Under the pieces are notes generated by a model. That model had not been told where the DNA came from, made no database searches, and worked only from the letters and a program-made list of their open reading frames with translations. A stretch of 64,000 bases of DNA from Methanobrevibacter sp. V74. GTDB taxonomy: Archaea; Methanobacteriota; Methanobacteria; Methanobacteriales; Methanobacteriaceae. Every line of letters starts with the position of its first letter. Position 1 is the stretch's first letter. The position numbers were made by a program, and so were the translations under genes. The stretch is taken from NCBI RefSeq assembly GCF_963082495.1, contig NZ_CAUJAN010000008.1, positions 1-64,000 of the forward strand, given 5' to 3'. Below are positions 24,565 to 31,917 of the stretch, one piece after another.

Positions 24565-26967
24565 ATGACAGATAATAGATGTTACGATGCAGATTGTCAA
24601 GATGAAGACTGTCACAATCCAGAACATTATAATTATATCTGTTACGATTCAAATTGCGACGAAGTACATTGTACAGATTCTAATCATTATAATAAACGAT
24701 TATTAAAAGATTATCAGAAAAAAACTGATTTAAATGCATATGATCACAGAGAAGAAATAGATTATGATGAGGATGTTGAAATAAGTATTTGTGGATGTCC
24801 TGATTGTGCAGATGATCATGATCACGACCATGATCACCAACATCATGACCACGAGCATGAGCATTCTCATGTTGATGGGGATGTTTGTAGTGATTCTGAT
24901 TGTGCAGAGGGTCATGGTCACGAGCATGAGCATTCTCATGTTGATGGGGATGTTTGTAGTGATTCTGATTGTGATTGTCATGACCATGATGATGATGTTG
25001 AAATAAGTATTTGCGGATGTCCGGATTGTGCAGATGATGATCATGACCATGGTGAGGAAAATGAAGAATTATTGGCAGAGGGTAAACCTTTAATAGCTAA
25101 TAGACCAATTCAAATCATCGTTGGAAGTGGAATATGTTTTGCTGCAGGCCATATTTTAGAATTCTTATCATTTAACCCAACTATCGTTACTTTAATATTC
25201 ATGTTAGGTGCTTTAATTGCAGGTTATGAAATTGCAATTCTTGCATATAACTCATTAGTTAAAAGGCACACTATTGGCCCGGCAATGTTAATGTGTATTG
25301 CTTGTGTTGCTTCATTCATCATAGGGCATCCTGAAGAAGGTGCTGCCGTAACATTCCTTTACTTTATTGCTGAATTCTTAGAAGATTATGCAGAACACCG
25401 TGCAAAACGTTCCATTAAATCTTTAGTCGAGATTGCTCCTGAAACCGCTAGAGTTAAAGTAGGAGATTCTGAAGAGTTAAGAAATGTTGATGATGTTAAT
25501 ATTGGTGAAATTGTCATTGTCAAACCTGGAGATAAAGTTCCTTTAGATGGTTCTGTTGTATATGGTTCATCTTCAATTAATCAAGCTTCCATTACTGGAG
25601 AGAGTGTTCCTGTTTTAAAAGAGATTGGGGATGAAGTATTTTCCGGGACTGTTAATGAAGACGGATACTTAGAGATGGTTGTTACTAAAAAAGCAAAAGA
25701 TTCTGTAATTTCTAAAATAGTAACATTAGTTAAAAGGTCCCAACTAAATGTGTCTGAAACTGAATCTCTTGTTGAGAAAGTAGCTAAATATTACACTCCG
25801 GTCATGATGGTTGCTGCAATTTGTGTTGCACTTGTTCCTAATTTATTATTTGGTCAGCCATTAATTGATTGGGTTTATAAAGCACTTTCATTATTAGTAA
25901 TTTCCTGTCCTTGTGCATTTTTAATCTCAACACCAGTTGGCATGGTATCTGCCATTACTTCAGCTACAAAAAATGGAGTATTAATTAAAGGAAGTAGTTA
26001 TGTTGAGGAAATGAGGGATATTAAAGCCGTAATCTTTGATAAAACTGGTACTTTAACAGAGGGCAAATTAGTTTTAAGTGAAGTTGAAGTTGTCGATGAG
26101 GCATTCTCAGAAAACGATATTGTTAATATTGCAGCTTCTTTAGAGCATAAATCATCTCACCCTATTGCACAATCTATTGTGGACTATGCAACAATGAATG
26201 ATATTGAATTTGATGATATTGACGAGTTTAAAAATGTTCCAGGTAAAGGAATCGTTGGTATCATTAATGGTGTTGAATATTATGCTGCTAATGAATCATT
26301 AATTGAAGGAAGTTCATTTGATATCTCAAGAGACGATATTAATAAACGCACTTCTGAAGGAAAAACAATTGTCTTTGTTGGAAATTCAGAAAAAGTATTG
26401 GGCATTATTACTGTAGCGGACAAACTCAGATCTAATGCTTCTGAAGTAGTTGCCGATTTAAACAGTCAAGGTATTCAGACTGTCATGCTTACAGGAGATA
26501 ATAAACTGGCAGCTCGTAAAGTAGCAGATGAAATTGGAATTAATTATGTATATTCTGATTTGCTTCCTGAAGATAAATTAAACCTCCTTGATACCATCAG
26601 GAATAAATTTGGTAATGTGGCTATGATTGGGGATGGTATTAACGATGCACCAGCTTTAGCACGTGCAAATATAGGTATTGCTATGGGTGCTGCAGGTTCT
26701 GATGTAGCTATTGAAACAGCAGATGTTGCATTAATGCAAGATGATATTTCAAAACTCCCGTATTTATTCTCATTATCTCATAAAACAATGGGAATTATTA
26801 AACAAAATATTAGTGTAGCAATTGCAGTTAAATTGTTATGTGTTGTACTTGCAATTTTAGGCATTATCACATTAATGATGTCTGTTGGTTTTGGAGATTT
26901 AGGACTGACCTTGCTTGTTATATTAAATTCATTTAGAATTGGGATGGTAAAAGATCCTTTATTCTAA
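24565..26967 (+). CDS. Zn/Cd/Pb-type P1B ATPase with His/Cys-rich repeated N-terminus
   Basis: This 800-residue metal-exporting ATPase has all catalytic motifs: CPC in the membrane (residue about 446), DKTGT (491), HP in SSHPIA (530) and GDGINDAP (688). A Lys in the seventh helix (AVKLL) and an Asp in the eighth (GFGDLG) match the P1B-2 zinc/cadmium/lead class. About 170 residues before the first helix contain repeated cysteine spacings (CYDADCQDEDC...), two EISICGCPDCADD motifs and two HDHEHEHSHVDGDVCSDSDC-like units. These should bind metal. No ordinary HMA fold is apparent. The gene follows the ArsR repressor and precedes four DUF6110-like genes, so it is very likely the pump of a zinc/cadmium resistance unit. 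Confidence 0.9.
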   Translation: MTDNRCYDADCQDEDCHNPEHYNYICYDSNCDEVHCTDSNHYNKRLLKDYQKKTDLNAYDHREEIDYDEDVEISICGCPDCADDHDHDHDHQHHDHEHEHSHVDGDVCSDSDCAEGHGHEHEHSHVDGDVCSDSDCDCHDHDDDVEISICGCPDCADDDHDHGEENEELLAEGKPLIANRPIQIIVGSGICFAAGHILEFLSFNPTIVTLIFMLGALIAGYEIAILAYNSLVKRHTIGPAMLMCIACVASFIIGHPEEGAAVTFLYFIAEFLEDYAEHRAKRSIKSLVEIAPETARVKVGDSEELRNVDDVNIGEIVIVKPGDKVPLDGSVVYGSSSINQASITGESVPVLKEIGDEVFSGTVNEDGYLEMVVTKKAKDSVISKIVTLVKRSQLNVSETESLVEKVAKYYTPVMMVAAICVALVPNLLFGQPLIDWVYKALSLLVISCPCAFLISTPVGMVSAITSATKNGVLIKGSSYVEEMRDIKAVIFDKTGTLTEGKLVLSEVEVVDEAFSENDIVNIAASLEHKSSHPIAQSIVDYATMNDIEFDDIDEFKNVPGKGIVGIINGVEYYAANESLIEGSSFDISRDDINKRTSEGKTIVFVGNSEKVLGIITVADKLRSNASEVVADLNSQGIQTVMLTGDNKLAARKVADEIGINYVYSDLLPEDKLNLLDTIRNKFGNVAMIGDGINDAPALARANIGIAMGAAGSDVAIETADVALMQDDISKLPYLFSLSHKTMGIIKQNISVAIAVKLLCVVLAILGIITLMMSVGFGDLGLTLLVILNSFRIGMVKDPLF
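24850..24973 (+). repeat. 69-bp in-frame tandem duplication in the ATPase metal-binding region
   Basis: Fifty-five bases at 24850-24904 recur identically at 24919-24973, a period of 69 bp (23 codons), encoding the HEHEHSHVDGDVCSDSDC unit twice. A wider repeat starts with GATGTTGAAATAAG at 24772 and recurs at 24994, a period of 222 bp. Exact identity indicates recent duplication and likely length variation between strains. Confidence 0.85.
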
Positions 26968-26983
26968 TTTCTTTTTATTCATT

Positions 26984-27064
26984 TTTTGGAATGACTAAAT
27001 TTAAAAAGGGTTTAGAGTTTCCTAAATTAGTTATAACTAAATATAAATTGTTAGATTAACCTAA
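26984..27064 (+). promoter_or_regulatory. Array of four metal-type palindromes before the DUF6110 genes
   Basis: Four palindromes with the TTAGG-N4-CCTAA layout follow one another: TTTTGG-AATG-ACTAAA (26984-26999), TTTAGA-GTTT-CCTAAA (27011-27026), TTAGT-TATA-ACTAA (27027-27040, a perfect 14-bp palindrome) and TTAGA-TTAA-CCTAA (27051-27064). A TATA box, CTTTATATA, follows at about 27085. This is the densest cluster of the motif in the window and suggests cooperative binding. It also implies that the small-protein genes have a promoter separate from the ATPase. Confidence 0.62.
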
Positions 27065-27164
27065 AAAACCTTTTAAACCGATTACTTTATATACTACTTT
27101 TTTCATAATGTTATAACAAGGAATATTAATTGATTTGAATTTAAAAATTTAGGAGTAATTAAAA

Positions 27165-27386
27165 ATGATACACCCAAAATACATGAATAAAATCGTTGAA
27201 CACAAATCTGCATTATTATTTGTAGGTGGAATTGCAACTGCGATTATCGGTAAAAAAATCATTGAATCAAAAACCGTAAAGGATGCTACTACTCAAGCTG
27301 TTGCAGGAGTAATGTCTGCTAAACAAGATGCTGAAAAAGCTGTTGAAGATATGAAAAAAGAAGCTGAAGAAATAGCTGAAGAATAA
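27165..27386 (+). CDS. DUF6110/PacL-like small membrane protein, copy 1
   Basis: This 73-residue protein has a single glycine-rich membrane segment (ALLFVGGIATAIIGKKI) followed by a short basic stretch and an amphipathic helix ending KKEAEEIAEE. The shape (Gly-zipper helix, then ESKTVKDAT, then an A-rich amphipathic helix) matches DUF6110 and resembles mycobacterial PacL (DUF1490) proteins, which accompany metal-exporting P-type ATPases and scaffold them. No metal ligands are visible, unlike the His-rich tail of some PacL proteins. The gene is first of four tandem copies 200 nt after the ATPase, behind the operator array and a TATA box. The ribosome site AGGAG lies 12 nt before the ATG. Confidence 0.72.
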   Translation: MIHPKYMNKIVEHKSALLFVGGIATAIIGKKIIESKTVKDATTQAVAGVMSAKQDAEKAVEDMKKEAEEIAEE

Positions 27387-27410
27387 ATTTAATTAATTAG
27401 AGGGATCAAT

Positions 27411-27632
27411 ATGGTTTTTAAAAAAATTTTAGATCATGCAATTGAACACAAGGCTGCATTAATTTTTGCAGGTGGTGTTGCTACTGCAATTGTTGGTAAA
27501 AAAGTGTTAGAGTCTGGTGTTGTAAAAGAGACGGCAACTAACGCTATGGCAGGAGTCATTTCTGCTAAACAAGATGCTGAAAAAGCGATTGAAGATATGA
27601 AAAAAGAAGCTGAAGAAATAGCTGAAGAATAA
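27411..27632 (+). CDS. DUF6110/PacL-like small membrane protein, copy 2
   Basis: This 73-residue tandem paralogue has the membrane segment ALIFAGGVATAIVGKKVLES. Its C-terminal helix is almost identical to copy 1 (SAKQDAEKAIEDMKKEAEEIAEE), and the near-identity extends through the stop codon at the DNA level, showing recent duplication. GAGGGATC precedes the ATG, and the gap to copy 1 is 24 nt. The same scaffold or chaperone role for the ATPase is inferred. Confidence 0.72.
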   Translation: MVFKKILDHAIEHKAALIFAGGVATAIVGKKVLESGVVKETATNAMAGVISAKQDAEKAIEDMKKEAEEIAEE

Positions 27633-27656
27633 ATTTTAATTTCGTGAGGGATTGAT

Positions 27657-27887
27657 ATGGTATTGAAACGTTTAGTGGGTTTAGCAATTGGTCACCAAGC
27701 GGCAGTAATATTTACTGGTGGAGTGGCTGCAGCAGTAATCGGTAAAAAAGTATTGGAATCCGATATTGTAAAAGATACTGCTACTAATGCTTTGGCTGAA
27801 GTCATTTCAATTAAACAAGATGCAGAAAAAATTGTATCTGATATGAAAGCTGAAGCTGAAGAGATAGTTGTTGAATCTAAAGAATAA
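27657..27887 (+). CDS. DUF6110/PacL-like small membrane protein, copy 3
   Basis: This 76-residue third copy has the membrane segment AVIFTGGVAAAVIGKKVLES and a more divergent tail (KIVSDMKAEAEEIVVESKE). GTGAGGGATT precedes the ATG. It is one of four copies separated by 16-24 nt, so the array is one transcription unit. Divergence from copies 1 and 2 suggests an older duplication, perhaps with a distinct partner surface. Confidence 0.7.
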   Translation: MVLKRLVGLAIGHQAAVIFTGGVAAAVIGKKVLESDIVKDTATNALAEVISIKQDAEKIVSDMKAEAEEIVVESKE

Positions 27888-27903
27888 CTCAAGAGGAATT
27901 TTA

Positions 27904-28173
27904 ATGGTATTCAAAAAACATTTACCTGCATTTGCAAAAGAACATAAACATGCATTATTATTTGCAGGTGGAATTGCAACAGCAATAATTGGTGCACAAA
28001 TCATTAAATCACAAGCTGCTAAAGATTTAGCCACAAAAGGAATGGCTGGTGTAATTTCTACTAAAAAAGATGCTGAAGAAACATTTCAGGACATTAAAGA
28101 AAATGCGGAAGATATTGTTTTCGATGCAAATGCAAGCACTAAACAAGAAATTTATGTTGCTAAAAAAGAATAA
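27904..28173 (+). CDS. DUF6110/PacL-like small membrane protein, copy 4
   Basis: This 89-residue copy is the longest. It has the membrane segment ALLFAGGIATAIIGAQIIKS and an acidic extension after the shared helix (EDIVFDANASTKQEIYVAKKE). I chose the ATG at 27904 because AGAGGAATTT lies just upstream; longer in-frame starts overlap the previous gene. The array ends here with a long T-rich terminator. Confidence 0.7.
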   Translation: MVFKKHLPAFAKEHKHALLFAGGIATAIIGAQIIKSQAAKDLATKGMAGVISTKKDAEETFQDIKENAEDIVFDANASTKQEIYVAKKE

Positions 28174-28200
28174 TTCTTTTTTTTATTTTTTTCTTTTTAT
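28174..28200 (+). terminator. T-rich terminator after the DUF6110 array
   Basis: A run of T with few interruptions (TTCTTTTTTTTATTTTTTTCTTTTTAT) follows the last stop codon directly, as is usual for archaeal termination. The 230 bp from 28201 to 28434 hold no gene I can support, only a small TGATT-GGT-AATCA hairpin near 28295. Confidence 0.6.
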
Positions 28201-28434
28201 ATTTTTAAAATTTTTCAAATAATTAATCTTATATTTGAATAACTTTTAATTATTATCCTGATTAATAATGATTCTGTAAATAATATTGAGGTAATGATTG
28301 GTAATCATAAAAAAAGCATTGCTTAGATGTCAATTCCAATTATTGTTTCATTAATGATTTCTAGTTTTTAAAGTTTAATTGATGGGTTTCAGGATTATGC
28401 GCAAGCATAGACAAAAAGTAATGGATATTAATGA

Positions 28435-29049
28435 TTAAATACCATTAATATCTTCAAAATAGATTATGTCATCACAGATTGTATTAACAAGATCCATATC
28501 ATGACTTACAAGCAAAAATCCCATTTTTCTTTGGCGAACTATTTTCAACACAGCATCTAGAATTTGCACTTGTGTTATTGCATCAAGCATCGTTGTCATT
28601 TCATCTGCAATTAAGAACTTTGTTTTTGGATTGAGAGCTCTTAATACGGAAAATCTTTGAAGTTCTCCTCCTGAAAGTTCTTGAGGAAATCGGGTAAACC
28701 AAGATTTTTGAATTCCGAATTCGTCTAAAAGATTATCGTCAACATTCCAGGATTCTTCAAGGACATCTTTCATTTTCCATTTCGGATTCATTACCTTTTC
28801 TGGGTGCTGGTAAATTAATTGCACTGGGCAGAACTCTTTTTGAGGTAATTTTTCCCCATCAAGTTCCACATTTCCTTCAAAATTTGTTAGGTATCCAGAT
28901 AGTATTTCGCATAGTGTTGATTTTCCAATACCACTATCTCCAACTAAACCTATGATTTTATTGTTGTCCAGATATATGTCAATATCCTTTAGTAAGAATT
29001 CTTTTGCTAGTGGATATTTAAATGAAATGTTTGTTCCTTTAAGTTCCAT
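28435..29049 (-). CDS. Nickel/peptide ABC transporter ATPase (DppF/NikE type)
   Basis: This protein of about 204 residues has Walker A GDSGIGKST, the signature LSGGELQR and the Walker B region LIADEMTTML. It is the smaller ATPase of an opp/dpp/nik-type transporter and lacks the C-terminal Cys-rich motif. ATG 29049 is preferred: it lies 1 nt after the upstream stop, and a longer version would overlap. It is the last gene of the minus-strand operon that begins with the binding protein at 33555. A paralogue with identical order is at 39791. Confidence 0.87.
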   Translation of the reverse strand: MELKGTNISFKYPLAKEFLLKDIDIYLDNNKIIGLVGDSGIGKSTLCEILSGYLTNFEGNVELDGEKLPQKEFCPVQLIYQHPEKVMNPKWKMKDVLEESWNVDDNLLDEFGIQKSWFTRFPQELSGGELQRFSVLRALNPKTKFLIADEMTTMLDAITQVQILDAVLKIVRQRKMGFLLVSHDMDLVNTICDDIIYFEDINGI

Positions 29050-29050
29050 T

Positions 29051-29998
29051 TTATGCACCTTCTTGGTATTTAAAACATCTAACTTTTTTATTTCCAAGAT
29101 CAATTAGTTGTGGGCATTCACTCTTACATTTTTCAAATCTCATTTCACATCTTTCATAGTAGGGGCAGCCTTTAGGGATTTCTCCGTGTAAAGGTTGGTG
29201 GCCATGTGTTAGATGGAATCCATTTGCAGGCAATGCTTTGTATAATGCTTTTGTGTAAGGATGGAGTAGGTTTTCACCATCTCCGGAGAAATCTTTATTC
29301 TCAGCTATTTCTATTACATAACCTGCATAGAATATTCCAATTCTATCAGCTATTTCTAATGCGGCATGAATGTCATGTGTAATTAAAAGCACTCCAACTC
29401 CATCTTCTTTCATATTTTTGAAGTGATTTAATGTTTCTTTGACTGTTTTTTCATCAAGTCCCGGTGTTGGCTCGTCAGCCACTACAAGTTTCGGACTTGA
29501 TAATAATGCAGTTGATACAAGCACTCTTCTTGCCATTCCTCCGGATAATTGGAAGGGGTACATGTCATCCACTTCAGGACCTAAATTGTAACGTTTAAAG
29601 AGTTCTCTTTGCTTTTGTTTTTTCTCTTTTTTTTCTTCATCACTTTCAGTATGTCCAATTGCTTGGTCAGATATTTTCATCAGTGGATTTAGGAAATTAA
29701 CTGATTGAGGGATTAATCCTATTTCTTTTCCACGAATTTCTTCTTTATCTTTTTGTGATAATTCTTTTCCTTTATATTTTATTTTTCCTTTTAAATTAGC
29801 ATTTTCCGGTAGGATTCCGAATATTGCATGTGCAAGTAGACTTTTTCCAGAACCACTTGAACCAAGTACTGCTAAAATTTCACCTTCAGTCATGTCTAGG
29901 GTTAAATCGGTAATTACATGTAAATTTCTTTGATTTAATCCTTGTGTGTATTGGATAAATGAAATTGATACATTTTCCACATCTAATATTTTATCCAT
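29051..29998 (-). CDS. Nickel/peptide ABC transporter ATPase (DppD/NikD type)
   Basis: This 315-residue ATPase has Walker A GSSGSGKSL, the signature LSGGMARR and Walker B LVVADEPTPGLD. The C-terminal extension with four cysteines (CPYYERCEMRFEKCKSECP) is typical of Opp/Dpp/Nik D subunits. AGMAR-type signatures and 300+ residue length fit the family. The next gene starts 1 nt after its stop. Closely related sequences are the gene at 38860 and the decayed copy at 33833. Confidence 0.88.
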   Translation of the reverse strand: MDKILDVENVSISFIQYTQGLNQRNLHVITDLTLDMTEGEILAVLGSSGSGKSLLAHAIFGILPENANLKGKIKYKGKELSQKDKEEIRGKEIGLIPQSVNFLNPLMKISDQAIGHTESDEEKKEKKQKQRELFKRYNLGPEVDDMYPFQLSGGMARRVLVSTALLSSPKLVVADEPTPGLDEKTVKETLNHFKNMKEDGVGVLLITHDIHAALEIADRIGIFYAGYVIEIAENKDFSGDGENLLHPYTKALYKALPANGFHLTHGHQPLHGEIPKGCPYYERCEMRFEKCKSECPQLIDLGNKKVRCFKYQEGA

Positions 29999-30006
29999 CT
30001 TCTCAC

Positions 30007-30873
30007 CTATTCATTAGCGCTTGTTGGGTCAAGTATTTTCTTAATATTTTCGCCTACAATATCAAATAGCAATACAATAATTAATAATGCCAAACCAGGG
30101 AATAATGCTAACCACCAGTTACCTGTTGCAAGATATTTCATAGATTCTGATAAAATGATACCGATTGCAGGTTCATGAGGTGATAAACCGAATCCTAAAA
30201 ATGTTACACTGGCTTCGTGCATAATTGCATGAGGGAAAATTAGAATGGTACCAACAATTATCTGTGTGATTACTAACGGCAAAATGTGTTTTTTTGCAAT
30301 CCATAATTTGGATTTTCCAAATCTTTCAGATAATTTAACAAACTCCGATGTTTGTATTTGTTTGATTTCTGCTCTTAAAACTCTTGCAAGTGAAGTCCAG
30401 TGTGTAATAGCCACACCCATTGTTACTCCAAATGCTCCTCCGCCTAATGCAATTGAAATTAAAATAATTAATAAAATATGAGGAATTGATAAAAATAAAT
30501 CAATTAACCATGCAATAAATCCATCTAAGAATTTATTGGTGCTTGAAAGAAATGCCATTCCAATAGCTATTAAACTACTTAATACAGATGCTCCAGCTCC
30601 AATTTGAACACTCAACCCTAATCCTTTTAGGGTACGTGTGAACATGTCTCTTCCCATCCAATCAGTACCAAATAAATGTTCAAATGAGGGGGCTTGATTC
30701 ATTGCCTGGAAATTAGTTGTGATGTCTGCTGAATTAATAAGTAAGCTTGAAATAACAACTGCAATCAATATAAATACAGTTATTCCAATGGTTATCAATG
30801 TTTTTGTTCTTAAATTCATTTTACCAATAGAATTATAAAGACTTCCTTTTTCAGTATTAACCATCTTCTTCAC
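30007..30873 (-). CDS. Nickel/peptide ABC transporter permease (DppC/NikC type)
   Basis: This 288-residue membrane protein has an N-terminal helix, then FGTDWMGRDMFTRTL, the hallmark of the DppC/NikC family, and five more helices. The EAA coupling motif reads KLSERFGKSKLWIAKKHILP. It overlaps the upstream DppB-type gene by 17 nt and is followed by the D ATPase after 8 nt. It forms the inner-membrane channel with the B permease. Confidence 0.9.
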   Translation of the reverse strand: MKKMVNTEKGSLYNSIGKMNLRTKTLITIGITVFILIAVVISSLLINSADITTNFQAMNQAPSFEHLFGTDWMGRDMFTRTLKGLGLSVQIGAGASVLSSLIAIGMAFLSSTNKFLDGFIAWLIDLFLSIPHILLIILISIALGGGAFGVTMGVAITHWTSLARVLRAEIKQIQTSEFVKLSERFGKSKLWIAKKHILPLVITQIIVGTILIFPHAIMHEASVTFLGFGLSPHEPAIGIILSESMKYLATGNWWLALFPGLALLIIVLLFDIVGENIKKILDPTSANE

Positions 30874-31849
30874 TCTCCTTAATTCTTGGATCTACAAAGT
30901 TATAAATTAAATCTGCAATTAAATTGCCGCAATAAACAAATATTGCACTAAATATTACAATTCCTAAAAGTAAAGGCACATCACTTTTAAGGCCTGCTGA
31001 TACTGCAGCCTGTCCAATTCCGGGATAGGTAAATATTTGTTCGACAAGAACTGCTCCACCGAATAATTCTGAAAATCCTAAAAATTGCAATGTAACTGCT
31101 GGAAGTAGAATATTTCTAATTCCATGTCTTTTAATTAGATTCCAACCACTCTCTCCTCTTGCTTTAGCAAATAAAAAATAATCACTATTCATTTCTTCAA
31201 TTAATTTATCCCGTGTATACAATGCGATTGAAGCTATTCCCACAATACTTAATGTAATCATTGGAAGGATCAAACGGTTTAACCAATCCCAAAATGATAC
31301 ATTTTCACTTAATGTTGCAATTGGAACACCTAAACCAGTTGGGAACCAACCTAAATATACACTAAATATCATTAAAATAAGTAATGCAATCCAAAATGTT
31401 GGTGCAGATTGTAATATGTAACAGTATACTTTAATAGCTTTATCAACAATTGTATCTTTTTTAAATCCTGCGAGAACTCCTAATGTAAATCCTATTATTC
31501 CAGACAGAATCCATGAGGACAGCATTAAAGCTAATGATGCTAAGAATCTTTCTTTGATAACATCAATTACAGGTACTCTAAAAATAAGGGAAGTTCCAAA
31601 ATCTCCTTGAATAATATTCCCTAACCAATTTGCCATTTTAGTTGTGATTGGTTCATTAACTCCCCAGTAAGCTTCTAATTGAGCTATTTGATTTTGTGAA
31701 ATTATTATATTACTAATATATGTTTTTACAGGGTTGATAGGAGACATGTCTATAAGGAAGAAACTTAATAATATAACAAAAATGAGCAAAATCACTAATC
31801 TAACAATTTTTTTACCTAAAAATTTTGCTAATTTTTCATAGTTTACCAT
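30857..31849 (-). CDS. Nickel/peptide ABC transporter permease (DppB/NikB type)
   Basis: This 330-residue membrane protein has an N-terminal helix followed by ISQNQIAQLEAYWGVNEPI and the usual six helices. GDFGTSLIFRVPVIDVI and the coupling segment AKARGESGWNLIKRHGIRN are family signatures. It starts 69 nt after the binding-protein stop and overlaps DppC, so the order is the standard ABCDF arrangement. The partners in the window share it. Confidence 0.9.
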   Translation of the reverse strand: MVNYEKLAKFLGKKIVRLVILLIFVILLSFFLIDMSPINPVKTYISNIIISQNQIAQLEAYWGVNEPITTKMANWLGNIIQGDFGTSLIFRVPVIDVIKERFLASLALMLSSWILSGIIGFTLGVLAGFKKDTIVDKAIKVYCYILQSAPTFWIALLILMIFSVYLGWFPTGLGVPIATLSENVSFWDWLNRLILPMITLSIVGIASIALYTRDKLIEEMNSDYFLFAKARGESGWNLIKRHGIRNILLPAVTLQFLGFSELFGGAVLVEQIFTYPGIGQAAVSAGLKSDVPLLLGIVIFSAIFVYCGNLIADLIYNFVDPRIKESEEDG

Positions 31850-31917
31850 AAAAAAACCCCTAATAAAAAAAAGAGATGAGTTAAATTGTAATAATTCAAC
31901 TCATAATTTAAATATTT

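Noticed and set aside
24850-24973. Repeats considered as a CRISPR-like or other array
   Set aside because: The repeats are in frame inside the ATPase, there are only two units, and the spacer region is coding.
24730-25050. Opposite-strand open frame across the His-rich repeats
   Set aside because: It is the mirror of the repetitive ATPase N-terminus and lacks a start signal.
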